The position numbers and the translations under genes were made by a program. A model generated the notes under the pieces. That model was given only the letters and a program-made list of their open reading frames with translations, was not told the DNA's origin and did no database searches. Of a stretch of 64,000 nucleotides of DNA, positions 44,001 through 54,695 are shown one piece after another. Numbering within the stretch: the first letter of the stretch is position 1; each line of letters begins with the position of its first letter. The DNA comes from Cristatella mucedo (Eukaryota; Bryozoa; Phylactolaemata; Cristatellidae): the NCBI GenBank assembly GCA_009760855.2, contig WPIO01000011.1, positions 4,082,501 to 4,146,500 on the forward strand, in the 5' to 3' direction.

Positions 44001-46495
44001 TAAGCTCAGTCAGGATTGAGTTTCAGGCTTTGGATGCTAAGAAATAGAAGTTACGATCTCTAAATAATTGGATGTAAAGTAGAGGCAAAATGAAGCGACA
44101 TTGGTCAGAGGAGCGGCTGATACGATGCAAAGTGTGAGATTAGGAATTATTTCAGATACGTAGGCCATAATAAGAGAATGAATAGCCAGGAGTGAGTAAT
44201 CGAATCCTTTAGTTGATCATGTTGCTTGCTTGATGCCATGGTACGTCTTGGTCCGCCGGTTAAGGGGCTCGCCCCGACCGAGGTCTGGCTGAGGTCGTGG
44301 GATCGAGCCCGGAGGCATATGTGAAGTGCCTGAATAGAGATTGAGTTCTCTTGAGGCGCTATATAAATTGATTATATTCTATTTATATTGTACAGCAAAT
44401 CATGTAATATGGCAGTAGCGACGTTCACGACCGACAAGACTTGTGCTGCAGAGTTGTGCACCAATTAAAAACATCTTATTGCACGTGTGGGTGGACGAGC
44501 AATCAAGGCGTCACTTATGTCTATATGGGATATCGAGCATACGCGGACCAGCTTGACTCTGGCGGAGTCATTTTATGAGAAGGCCACTATTTTCACAATG
44601 GTGCGTAGCAGAAATTACGAAGACTTGACTGCTAAGCTGGGAGTGTTCGTCTAGTGGTAGTTCACTTTGGGACAGGACACCCAGATTGGGTCCTGACACT
44701 GCAGAAAATAACCTGGCGCAGCCCACTTTGAGGGCTCAGCTTTCCAATTTCTGAGTAACACCCTTAATTGGTGGCTGTTTTTATTCGATTCGAGCACTCT
44801 TGCTGCCATCTGTGTGTGACAATTTCAGCGATACATGCTGCAACGAGTGCTGATGATGCCCGAGTTCAACATTGCGGAAAAACATTCGCCATTTCGGGAA
44901 ATGCTCAGGTACGGCAGGGAAGCATATACACACAAATTTAATTCTACATTACGCTTGGCGATTGCATCCAAAAGAATTAGAAAAGAATTTTTTGAAATAA
45001 AGCAGACCAACCCAATGGCCTTGACATCAACGCTCTGAAATCTCCCACAAGTTAGGACTCAATAAATTGCAATGCCGTGCCAATTGATTTGCCCGCGAGA
45101 TATAAGCGTTCAAGAAGAAGGACTTGGTGGTCAGCGGTATCAAGCGGTACCAGCGTGAGAAAGAAAACTAACAGGCAGTCTCACTAAGTCGGCTCTTACT
45201 GCTCAGTAGGTCGCTGCGCTCTCGCAACAGCACTGACTCTCTAAAGTGAATAACTCTATGATATCCTTAAAAAACTACTGCCAAACATGCGGTTTTAGTA
45301 TAAGGATGTGCTGTAATTTTTAAACTGTCTTTATAAAAACAAACAATGACAGCACGGATTTAAGGTTTTATTAACAAAGTGCTGCTGCTGATCGCTGGTT
45401 TCATTCTGCCGAATCGATCCCGATCATTCCCGATTATTCTTGAGTTGGCTCCGATGTGAAGCTCCAACCCGAGGCGCTCGTCATCGAGGGCGTCATCGAT
45501 TGGTGGCCGCATTAGGGAACCATGTAATCCCGCTAATGATTTAAGGTAAGGGATCCCAGCTGCCTCGCTGTGATTGTCTGGCCTAACTGTATACCCACTT
45601 CCTACTTGGTTGCTTAGCTCCCTCAGTAACGTAGCCGAGTGGCTGCGACATTGTCAGCCAAATCGCTCAGACATATCACAACTTAGGATAGAACTGTAGA
45701 AGTTCCATTATAAAGGAGTCTTGGTGACAGATACTTGTGCTCAAAAGGTCACGGGCCGAGTAGCTTACTTATACGATTCTTCCAAAGCCGGTTATGTACT
45801 TCCGATTCAGATTGTGGACGCAGGTTTTCATCTCTATCCTTCTATATATAATTCTGCTACCTGCTTTGCTGGCAGCTTTTTTGTAATACCCTACACTTCT
45901 AACTTGTTATCTGTGTATTGCAACCCATTTTATCCTGCAAACAGTCAATTGCACTATTTGAGTGCACAACCTCAGCGTAAAAATCACAAGTCTCCACGAC
46001 TTTGAACAGTTACTGACTAGCATGCATACTTAGGAGAGTAAATAATGAGTTTCTAGTGCCAATCGTTCGTGGTTCTCACGTTTTCGCATTTTGAAGCTCT
46101 GTAATATAGAAGATTTTTTTGCAGAAGCGAAACCAGCTTAGTCAATTACCTTTTGTACCCGAGAGAGCCGCTCCCACGCCTGTTGGTCGGGAGCTGCAGT
46201 CGTCCGCTTGTCTTACGAGGGCATCGTGAATGACGTCGTAGTCGGTCATCACAACATAACGAAGACGTCCAACGAAGGACGTATACACGTTCCCGAACTG
46301 GCGCTTCCACAAATCCTTGTACTTAAATAGCTTTTCAGGAAACATCACCGATAGGAAAACTGATAATTGTGACGGACCATGAGGCCTCTTCCGAATCCGA
46401 TACTGGGCAACTGATGCAATACTGACTAGGACCAGAGCAACGAAGGATCCAGTGAGGATCCAGTCAGGATCCGACAGCGAAGGCAGCAGCTTCAT
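40839..46495 (-). CDS. Cytochrome P450, CYP2-like, five exons
   Basis: Joined from 46495-46150, 43621-43100, 42820-42677, 42483-42190 and 41026-40839, the exons encode 497 residues, the usual P450 length, with no stop inside. All four introns are phase 1 and have GT-AG ends. P450s are haem-thiolate monooxygenases; microsomal CYP2-type enzymes take electrons from NADPH-P450 reductase at the ER and oxidise lipophilic substrates. An N-terminal anchor lies at about residues 12-31. Motifs are C-helix W125-x3-R129, I-helix AGTDTT 303-308, K-helix E359-x2-R362, PQRF 414-417 and haem loop FGIGRRACVG with Cys440. The N-terminal hinge reads KRPHGP, without the usual PPGP. The substrate cannot be told. 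Confidence 0.95.
41194..41822 (-). mobile_element. LINE-A fragment in P450 intron 4
   Basis: The minus-strand frames 41909-41406 and 41697-41344 encode [40 protein letters not shown] and [18 protein letters not shown]. Unlike the other copies it lacks the last about 80 bp of the 3' UTR and the (ATT)n tail, so it is truncated at both ends. It is same-sense with the P450 gene. Confidence 0.85.
42190..42483 (-). CDS. P450 exon 4 (K-helix to haem loop)
   Basis: Acceptor CGCCCACAG and donor CATCG/GTGAGT. It codes residues 338-436 with the K-helix EVMR, the aromatic/PERF-equivalent FIPQRF, and the start of the haem loop (FIPFGI). The plus-strand frame 42149-42763 is antisense to this exon and not a gene. 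Confidence 0.94.
42579..42600. repeat. (CAG)n short repeat in P450 intron 3
   Basis: Seven AGC/CAG units lie in intron 3, close to the exon 3 donor side. Short, near the lower limit for a microsatellite. Confidence 0.9.
42677..42820 (-). CDS. P450 exon 3 (I-helix)
   Basis: Acceptor TTTCTTTACGTTTAG and donor ATGG/GTGAGC. It codes residues 290-338, including [20 protein letters not shown], the oxygen-activating I-helix, and [13 protein letters not shown]. Confidence 0.94.
43100..43621 (-). CDS. P450 exon 2
   Basis: The acceptor is TTTTTTTTAG and the donor GACG/GTGAGC. The exon codes residues 116-290. It contains the C-helix [17 protein letters not shown] and the ER-type region ending [13 protein letters not shown] and SSFD. 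It spans what is often several exons in vertebrate CYP2 genes. Confidence 0.93.
43686..43759. repeat. 37-bp tandem duplication in intron 1
   Basis: Two adjacent 37-bp units (AGCTATCATGG...CATCATTTT) differ at one base. The first lies at 43686-43722 and the second at 43723-43759, close to the exon 2 acceptor. Confidence 0.95.
43790..45160 (-). mobile_element. Old LINE-A copy in P450 intron 1
   Basis: Despite strong divergence, the order of LINE-A landmarks on the minus strand is kept: 3' UTR (AAAAGTGCCCTAAGAGAACT), ACGACCGACAAG at the CRE-like codons, GTTCGTCTAGTGGTAGTTCA (DDHISS region), CTTTCCAATTTCTGAGTAAC (RLERLT region) and CTCCCACAAGTTAGGACTCA near the 5' limit. No long frame survives. 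It is interrupted by SINE-2. Confidence 0.7.
44243..44395 (+). mobile_element. SINE-2 copy
   Basis: The tRNA-like head (TTGGTCCGCCGGTTAAGG A-box side, GTGGGATCGAGCCCG B-box) is followed by AAGTGCCTGAATAGAGATTG and AGTTCTCTTGAGGCGCTATA, nearly the LINE-A 3' tail, and an ATT-rich end. It is inserted within the old LINE-A copy. Confidence 0.82.
46150..46495 (-). CDS. P450 exon 1 (start, membrane anchor)
   Basis: The ATG at 46495 has GTGAC before it, and the frame opens [14 protein letters not shown], then a hydrophobic anchor. The exon codes residues 1-115 plus one base and ends AAAAG/GTAATT. It includes the A-helix region ([19 protein letters not shown]), where the family signature begins. No TATA box is evident in the first 100 bases upstream. 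Confidence 0.92.
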
Positions 46496-48049
46496 GTCAC
46501 CTTTGTGGCCTTGATCACCTGAGTTCGAATGTCGGAAAGTAGAGTTACTCAGTCAGCTGCAATGGAAATACATGTAGACATTTTGACATACATTTACAGA
46601 GCTACCAATGAATAATACGAAGACTCATCTTTAGCCCGGGCACTTCACAAAATCTTAGAAAAGAGAGAAACAATGCCGAATTCAAGCACTCAGTTGCATT
46701 ACCTAGCTGACGAACCAACTTCGGATCTGGCCTACGGCCTTCTCTCTCCCAGTGTTACGTTTGTTGGTGGCCTACACGGTTCTGATACCCGGAACGCGTT
46801 GCCCGTCCCTTATGTAGCCGTAGCGCACTACCCGGCTCTACCTCTCGTGCTAGGGTTAGGATCGAGACCGGCTGCTGTGTCAACATGTGGAGCGACTTAT
46901 CGTACAATGGTGAGCGGTGATTGCCACAGCTGCGTTTGAGAAGATTCCAAATAGGCACGGGAGCGCTCCCACTGAATAGACAGTCTTCATCGAGAGCAGA
47001 TTTCAGTGCGTTTTGGCGCCGAGGTTATTAGTAACGTCCGTGGGCTAATCGGAGCACAGGTTTGTAGTACTGGGCGCGCCGACTCGGGCGGGCGTGCACG
47101 TATCGGAGATGAGCAAATAGATCAAGGGTGTGTGTGGGCAGCTAATCTTCAATGGTTTGCCTATGCACAACAGGTCAATTTTCATTCGACTGTGCAAACC
47201 GCACTGCTCCATTCTCTGCCCGTTTCTGTTTGGGTCTCTCTTTTGGCGATCCACCGACGTCTATGAATCGAGTCAGAATACCGTGCTTCTAGAGTCGGGA
47301 ATTCGATTTCTGCGGGTGATGTAGAAATTAATACCTTCTAGTTGAAGATATTTAGCTCGCTGCAGGTAGATGGAGACCATCTGGAATCGATGTCGGCAGG
47401 AGATGTACATTCTGCAGCTAGATATACCAAGTGCCATTAAAACTACAGATTAATTCAGGCTTTGCACCAGGAATCGGTCCGCTATCTTGGGTTGAATACT
47501 AAGGCTACGACACTCCACCCCTGATGGCTTGGTCATTATGTAATTTAAAATTTTGGCCTTTTGAATGCAAGGCTATAATCCATGCGCCCCTTCCCCAGAA
47601 AAGCAGCGTTAAAGTCTACCAATATCAATTAAACTGTAGGCATATACAATTGTAATCAATTAAATTCGAGGCATGTTTAATCATGCATGTTAACATTGGT
47701 ATGGAATAATTTAACACGTTTTCGATATAGAATACTATGAAACAAACAATTTCTGCAAGGTTCAGGTGAGTGGAAAAGTCAATGAGCCTAAAGAATGAAG
47801 GATTGGAAATATAAAAGCACTTCCACAATTGCTGGCATCCAGTCTGCAACTTGTTATAGGACACTTACGAAACAAGACGTTCTTATACTCACCGCGAATT
47901 GGTGTTGCATGCCTATTTCGAGTAAGCATGTGCGATATAGCCAACTTCTATCGACTTGGCCCGATCTTGCCATGGGTCATTTTCAATCGGTTTCCGGTTT
48001 TTAATCTGCATTGCATTATTTAGGGACAGCGTCTGAAGGGACGACCACT
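46496..48049. other. Upstream flank of the P450 gene, unrecognised
   Basis: Short frames on both strands, none with a known motif. Regulatory elements cannot be told from sequence alone. Confidence 0.4.
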
Positions 48050-48145
48050 TAACTATTTGCAGCAAATGTAAAGCACTTAGAAAGAGATTAAGTTCTCTGA
48101 GAGGGCTTAGTCAAGTGTTGTTATTACCCTCATTATTATAACTAT
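48050..48145 (+). mobile_element. LINE-A 3' end fragment
   Basis: GCAGCAAATGTAAAGCACTT, AGAAAGAGATTAAGTTCTCT and a TTATTACCCTCATTATTAT tail mark the terminal about 90 bp of LINE-A. Confidence 0.75.
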
Positions 48146-48804
48146 ATCACGAAATATCTGCTCTGCCCTTAACGAGTTGATAGTGCTTCCACGCAGTTAA
48201 TTTGAACGACTTGCAGAATTTAAACTTTGGGGTTGTATGCAGCCTACTACTTGAAGTGCTTTGGTAGCCACTCAGTTCTACTAAAGTGTTCCTCCTCTTA
48301 TAGGTCTGAATCTTAAAGGTAATTATGATCACCTGTTTTCACGTATTTGCATCTTGATTCTAAACGGAGATTAGGAAGGAGATTGGTGTAATGCTCCTCC
48401 TGCCCGAACCCTGCAGAGCGAGCTACTATTGAAAAAATGAATAGCTTCCATGATCTGCAATCCGAGAGTGTTTGGGTCAGACAGATAGTGATTCTAGTCA
48501 ATATTATGCTCTGAAATAGATAACTAGGCATTTAATAGCAAAACCTACCAGAATGGGCATCTATGTACAAAATATGCACAGCTGTGGTGCTGAGCAATAC
48601 TGACGCCTGCGTTTAAGCCTGGCTATTCCAAGTAGCTCGAAAGTATTAAGCATTTAGTCGCTTTTTACATTATAAATAGGCTGAAAAATAATCTAATCCA
48701 GGGATAGTTTCAAATTAAGCGCCTTACACTTTGCTAGGGGAAATAACGAAAACATAAATATGCTCGAGACTTTGCAGGCTGTCAAGCATAGTCAATGATG
48801 GATC

Positions 48805-48897
48805 GAGTTTCCTTTGCAGCAAATTTAAAGCACCTAGAAAGAGATTGAGTTCCCCGAGGGGGCTTTACCAAATGTATAAATATGATTATAATTATGG
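48805..48897 (+). mobile_element. LINE-A 3' end fragment
   Basis: TTTGCAGCAAATTTAAAGC, ACCTAGAAAGAGATTGAGTT and GGGGGCTTTACCAAATG, with an AT-rich tail, form another isolated LINE-A terminus. A shorter inverted piece may lie at 48715-48750. Confidence 0.7.
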
Positions 48898-50139
48898 AGA
48901 AGAAATGAATAGGGGATATGAAAAAATGTTCTGTGATTTCTGGTACACAGGTAGGTGCATTAGCGACATACGATGCAATTAGTTTTGAATAAATTATGTG
49001 ATAAATTGATACGATGAATCAGAATTTGAATTTGATACTGCCTGCTTTGGCCCATATCAGTGAAACTGTACTTCGTTATCCTGATACCAACTCTAGCACA
49101 AATTACCGGTTTTCCTTTGTTCCTACTTATTTTCTATCAAGTTCCCCAAAAACCACCTAGCTAAGCTTCGCATATTTATTTAGGTGAAGGCTGGTTGGTA
49201 ACCCATCTGCTAGTGTTAAAAAGCGTTTAGGCTTAAAGAGATCTAAACTTGGAAAGTTCATAAGCGATAGTTACTCACAGTCATGCAGATCCGTAGATCA
49301 ATATGAATTCATCTTTGATTTTAACCCTTGAATATGACTGTGCAATAATTGCCGTTTTCGAGAATTGAGCTTATTTATATATCCAAAATGATAAGGATGC
49401 GTTCGAACGAAACGAACCTCTAAAATTCTGGTGACAATAATTCAACGAGCCAACGATTACCTCCGCGAGGAGCTAAACTCTTCCAAATCGTTTACCTAGC
49501 ATGCGAGCTCAATAAAACAATACACACTGCTCATAGTTGTTTACCTTATATTAACAGCCCATTGCAAACATCCCGCCGCAAGCAAGAGGCTGGTTCTGGT
49601 CGTTCAATCATCAGGTGCAGACGTAAATACTAGCACATACGTAGGCTGATCAACTGTGGTCTTCCTCACCGCCGCCAGGCTAGCAGCCTGATCAAACCGG
49701 CTGCCCTGAACGACCACTGCAGGTCTGATATGCCAATGCTGGGCAAGACCAGAGCGATAAGCCCTGCAGCAGCCGACCGCAATAGCAAACATAGTAGACT
49801 CGTTAATGTGAGCGGTGTGGAGACGTTCAGCTGACTCATGTGCTCCTGGCGTCCGGTTATTAATCTGCCCGCTAAGAGAGCCCTGGCCTCGCCTGTGATG
49901 GTTAAACGCAGCAGCGTCTCCTGGCGCACAACGTTATGGTGATAGCCAGCCGCTGACCAGACTGACTTGTTCAGCTGATAGAGAATCGATCTTATCAAAT
50001 CATCGCCTGCCAATGCTTGCTGCAGGAATGAAGGCGCCCAAACTCACCATTTACTAGTTTAAACCCTCCATGAATCTTTTTTGCGATACTGTTGAATATT
50101 ATATTTCGCCCAAATTGAAATATGACCTCATAAAGAATT
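48898..50139. other. Unrecognised sequence with a minus-strand frame
   Basis: A minus-strand frame (50013-49666, about 115 codons) is rich in leucine and alanine in its C-terminal half, and could include a hydrophobic segment. No domain was recognised. The rest shows nothing. Confidence 0.3.
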
Positions 50140-50815
50140 AACTTATTTGTTCTAGGAAAACCAAGTTTTGTATAGAAATTGGAAAGCCTCTCTCGGGAAA
50201 TGTTCTCAGAAAGCACATATCCTGCTGTGCCTTCACGAAATCTGGGCGTCAGGTTCCAAAGTGATCTTGCTCTAGGCGACCTCATCAGCTACAATGTAAA
50301 GTCTGCCGACTTTCTGTTATGTAGCTATGCAGCATAGTAAAATAGCATAAATTCAAGCCTGCTTCGACGGGAAACTGCACCCAAGTGGTCGATGTATTTG
50401 TGTATCCAGTCTCGACTTCTGTCACTCTGTACTTGCGCGTCTTTCGGCCTGTGCAGCAAGGCACTTATTGTTTATGCCAAGCTCAACAGCTAACCTTTTC
50501 CATCGTACAAGTAGCAATTGTCTTATTACTCCAATTCCCTCCCACCAACACTTGGTACCCACAAGCAGGTTATCGAATTCAAGATTTGGTCATTTTTAGA
50601 TTCCTTCGTTCTCCATCTCCACGCTACCTCTCTGAACTACTTCTCAATTAAGCCCGCCATTTATATCTTCCGCTATTTTGACTCAAGTCCTGTATCTTTA
50701 CTTCGAGATGACTTCAAATCCTTTGAAGATCAGGATTTGATAGTGTAAGCTCACAGGCCTGGAACTCACTACCGACTGACGTCGTGACACATCCCCCTCA
50801 ATTGACCAAATGTTA
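50140..50815 (+). mobile_element. LINE-A copy, diverged
   Basis: Landmarks in order are GAAATTGGAAAGCCTCTC (RLERLT region), AAATCTGGGCGTCAGGTTCC (NLGV region), TCTCTGAACTACTTCTCA (YLSDLL region), ACTTCAAATCCTTTGAAGAT (NLKSFGD region) and GCCTGGAACTCACTACCGAC (AWNSLPT region). Frameshifts are many and the 3' end is lost. Confidence 0.7.
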
Positions 50816-51639
50816 ACGGAAGCTACACAGAGAATGTGTGAGTCTGAACCAACAGTCGTCGAGCCTGATGGTAAACCCGCAACTCTGACCCCTGACTCTG
50901 AAACTGAGCGTTCATTGCCTTGCGTACGCGTTCTGATTTTCTGGCTCAGTTTTGTGGCACATCAACGAATATTTTTCCGCGTTCTGGTGTCCTGGCAATG
51001 TTTTCCTTGTTCGGCCCACTGCTTTCTGTTCGCAGGCTACTTTTGACGGACACAATCTGCATTTCAGCAAATTAGTTTGGCCACGGATAGTTACTGCTCG
51101 AGCGCACTGCAGCTGCACGTATGTGTTGCAGGAGCGAGCGATTGCTTAGGAGCTGTGCCGCCGCACGTCTGAATAACGCAGGCTTTCTATAGTCTCCATC
51201 TGGCACTTACGGTCAGTCTGAAACTCTCCTGAGCGAGTTGCGCGGCCCTGCTTGTCTAGTCCACCGAAAGCCCGCGGACACTGTCAGGCCCACTGAACTC
51301 ACGCCATTCTTGCCAAGCGGATGCTTACATCCCTTTAGCCTTCTGATACTCACCTCTTTTCGAAAATAATTAGTTAAAAATTGCATTACGGAGTCGATTA
51401 GTCGCTCAAAAGCGTGACACGCTCGCTTGAAGTTCATGTAGCGAAAGGTTTGCATGTGCTAATTGGGTTGACTGAAAAATCATGAGTCCAACATGAGGGT
51501 ACAAGCAGAGGATACAAACATGGAACGCAATTTATAGCTGTTATAGTTTACGTGAGTGACGAATCGCCACCACAGCAGAGCACCGAGGTTTGGTGTGTCG
51601 AAACAAATTCACGAACGCCTACTTTACCTGTCTCATCTC
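50816..51639. other. Unrecognised sequence
   Basis: No gene, RNA or repeat family was recognised. Confidence 0.4.
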
Positions 51640-51925
51640 CTACGTAACGGCAACTACTCTCCTGCTGCCGAATAGGGCTCACCCTTTTCTGCGGTCCTGA
51701 GCATCTATTTCCATGCTACTCACTACCGCAACTGCTCTCCTGACTCTGCTATGCTTCACACTTTCTCTTTGTTGCGTGAGACGACGTCTGTTGGCCAACG
51801 AATGCGTACCGAAAGCCGCCTAGGCTGTGAGTGCGCTAAACAAAACTCTCCTGCGTAACACCCACATAGTCTATATGACTTCGTGGAGTTGCAGACGGAG
51901 ATACATTACATTACATTACAAAGAG
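51640..51925 (+). mobile_element. LINE-B 3' end
   Basis: It matches the last 285 bp of the copies at 22771 and 34480: CAACTACTCTCCTGCTGCC, CTTTCTCTTTGTTGCGTGAG, GCGTACCGAAAGCCGCC, then CACCCACATAGTCTATATGA and an (ATTAC)n tail at 51903-51921. The tail is the clearest in the window. Confidence 0.85.
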
Positions 51926-52249
51926 CTAATTTAAACTAAGGAAAACCCTGCCGTACGGTTGCCATTGTCTAAAAAAAAGCTGAGGTCATGTGCTGCAGCT
52001 TGGAATTTCAGAAAAATTACTGGCGGAAATTAATGAAACTCTGGCATCCTAAACCAGCCAGACTATGAAAGCATTGAACATTAAGAGCGGCTCCAACACT
52101 ATTCCCCATTAGAACCGGCTATGTCATCTATACCTAAGAAAGTATAAATACATATTTGAGGTCACAGTCATTTATACAGTGGGCTTCGAATAGAGTGGTG
52201 ATGCCATGGCTGATGCTGTACACATGTGCCTTCTGTCGCATTTTGCTTG

Positions 52250-52413
52250 AGACAATTTGAGATTTACTAGATGCAGGCATTTACATGTTCTAATTATGGT
52301 AACAAGAACAAATACCCCATTATTAATCTAGAGACAATTTGAGATTTACTAGATGCAGGCATTTACATGTTCTAATTATGGTAACAAGAAAAAATACCCC
52401 ATTATTAATCTAG
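52250..52413. repeat. 82-bp tandem duplication
   Basis: Two adjacent 82-bp units (52250-52331 and 52332-52413) are nearly identical, with one clear difference (AAGAACAAA against AAGAAAAAA). The duplication is recent. Confidence 0.95.
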
Positions 52414-52801
52414 AAGCTGTCAATAATGATAAAATGTGAGCAATGCAGCCAAGCTGCCGTGTTCATTAATGAAGCTCCGTCTGCTGAAATTAGTGAAACA
52501 TGAAACACCAAACTTGTGTTTAACCAGACTTACTATACACACTACTCTCTTGAGAGAATGATGCTCAGATAATGACCAGCCTGCTTTACTAATCTGCCAT
52601 TGCGCTGCTCACGGTGTTCTGCTAGTCATGGGATAACTGACAGATCTCGACTCGAGCCGATGACTATCCGCGTTTTGTTCAGTGCGGTTATCGTACGTTA
52701 TGCTATACATCGATGCTTTAAGATGACGGATAAAAATGCTTTCCAATTTCAAGCTTTTAATTGTTTGAGGGCTATTCGTAGCTATTCCACCTACTTCGGG
52801 A

Positions 52802-53085
52802 AGCATAGCATAATAATAAAAATAATATTAGTATTATTACGCTTGTTTTGCGTCCTCAGCGAACTTGATCTCTCTTGGTACTTTACATATGGTGAAAGTA
52901 AGCAAGAACATATGTTTATTGGCAAAATGCACACATTCAGCATCAATTCCTGGCTAGTGGTAACATGCACAGTGGTAGCAAGCATAAACACGAAACAAGT
53001 CACAAGGAACCAGCAAATGCTGTAAACAACAGGTTCGCTACAAGCTTCTTTGTAAAAGTCAAGTCAGGAGATTCCGTACATTTTT
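52802..53085 (-). mobile_element. LINE-A 3' fragment, diverged
   Basis: It starts with an AAT/ATT-like run, then TTTTGCGTCCTCAGCGAAC, GGTAACATGCACAGTGGTAG and GAACCAGCAAATGCTGTAAA, all landmarks of the reverse-complemented LINE-A 3' UTR. It lies beside the plus-strand copy that begins at about 53095. Confidence 0.7.
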
Positions 53086-53359
53086 CTGTGTCAATAATAA
53101 TTTATTCGAGTCCTTCTCAGAAGTGCTTGCACTGAGATGTCACCTTTGTGAATTTAATACCATGATCCCTCGCCCAGACCGCCTATGGTTTACCACAGAC
53201 ATTAAACTAGCTAGGTCTACTAAGCCCAAGCTTGAAAAAGCATGCAAAAGATCAGGACTGCCTGTCCATCGATAGGCATGCGAGGACTACTGTAGGTCGT
53301 ACCAATCGATCCTAGCAAAGGCCAAGTCTAGCTTCTATAAAAACATTGCTGAAACACAG

Positions 53360-54418
53360 ATGCGCAATCCAAAAATGCTGATGTTGACGATCAATCATCT
53401 CCTCAACCGCTCCCAGATTAGCTCCTTACCTGAGAATCCTTGTGACGATCTAGCCGATCGCTTCTCTCGATTCTTTGTGCAGAAGATAGACAAGATCAGG
53501 GAGTCCATCCCTGCGATGACAACATCCCTCTTAGAATGCTGTTCCCCGATTCCTGGCTGCACCTCAATGTCTACATTTAATCAGGTCGCTTGCGATCTCG
53601 TCGTGAAGTTCATTTACCAATCAAAGCAGACAAGTCCTCTGGACCGTATTCCCACTGACCTGCTCCTAAGTTGTATTGATCTGCTGCTGCCATGCATAAC
53701 TAGCATCATTAATATGTCATTAGCCCCACTCCATGTCCCAGCACCTTACAAAAAAGCTGTAGTCAGGCCACTTCTCAAGAAAGCGACACTAGACCAAGAG
53801 AACTTGAGCAACTACCGCCCAATCTCCCTTCTATCATTCCTATCAAAGACATGGGAATGGGTTGTGGCGGACCAGCTGAACTCATACATTGAAACTTCAA
53901 ACCATGCTAGTAAGTTCCAGTCTGGCTTTAGAGCTAATCACTCACCAGAGTCAGCATTGCTTAGGGTGTACAACGACCTACTTAGGAAGGCAGACAAGGG
54001 TAGAGTGTCTCTGCTTGTTTTGCTCAATCTTTTGGCAACTTTTGATACCATCGATCACAAAGTTCTTCTAGAGCACCTCTCATCTCGCCTGGGCATCACT
54101 GGCACTGCTTTGCAATGGTTCAGGTCCAATCTCAGTGGGAGACTCCAGAGTATTGATGTGAATGGACAAAGATCATCCGACGTACCTCTGAAATATAAGG
54201 TACCTCGGGGCTCCGTGCTAGGTCCGGTTCTTTTCACGGTTTATACTCTGCCTCTTGCTGATGTGATTGACAAGCAGTTTACTTCCATGCGGATGACACT
54301 CAGTTGTACCTTTGCTTTGATCTCTCCCAGCCTACGATCACCTCAAATTCTCTCAACTCACTTGCTGCATGTATTGATGACATCCGCACATGAATGGCAG
54401 CAAATTTTCTTTAACTAA
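53360..54418 (+). pseudogene. LINE-A reverse transcriptase, 352-codon frame
   Basis: The frame covers the RT fingers and palm: NYRPISLLSFLSKTWE, SKFQSGFRANHSPESAL, LLNLLATFDTIDHKVL and RGSVLGPVLFTVYTLPL. The first catalytic Asp of the D-L-S-A-A-F-D motif is replaced (LNLLATFD). A frameshift near 54280 takes the catalytic box out of this frame; in the other frame it reads HADD rather than YADD. It is not an active enzyme. No host gene is indicated. Confidence 0.88.
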
Positions 54419-54573
54419 GCGATGATAAAACTAACTTATTAGTTACGGGCAGACCCAGTGTGATTCAGAAATTGGAAAGGCTGACGCTCGAAATTGGCTC
54501 TGCCAGCATATCTCCAGTTGAATCAGCTCGAAATCTAGGTGTCATGCTCCAAAGTGACCTCTCGTTAGACGAC

Positions 54574-54695
54574 CACATCAGCTCCACAACCAAGCCTGCC
54601 TTCTTTCAGATACATAACATTGCTAAAATTTGGGCACATCAGCTCCACAATCAATTCTGCCTACTTTCAGCTTCGTAAAATTGCTAAAATTCGGG
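54574..54695. repeat. 61-bp tandem duplication inside LINE-A
   Basis: The unit starting CACATCAGCTCCACAA occurs at 54574 and again at 54635, with about a dozen differences. Other LINE-A copies show a single unit, so the duplication is specific to this copy. Confidence 0.8.

Larger units (their letters stand above)
43622..46149 (-). other. P450 intron 1 (2528 bp)
   Basis: The largest intron, phase 1, GT...AG. It contains a diverged LINE-A copy (43790-45160), a SINE-2 copy inserted in it (44243-44395), and a 37-bp tandem duplication at 43686-43759. The part nearest exon 1 (45161-46149) holds nothing recognised. Confidence 0.9.

Noticed and set aside
44640-44705. tRNA-like GTTCGTCTAGTGGTAG segment
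   Set aside because: It aligns with the DDHISS-coding part of LINE-A in an old copy, so the similarity to a tRNA D arm is chance.
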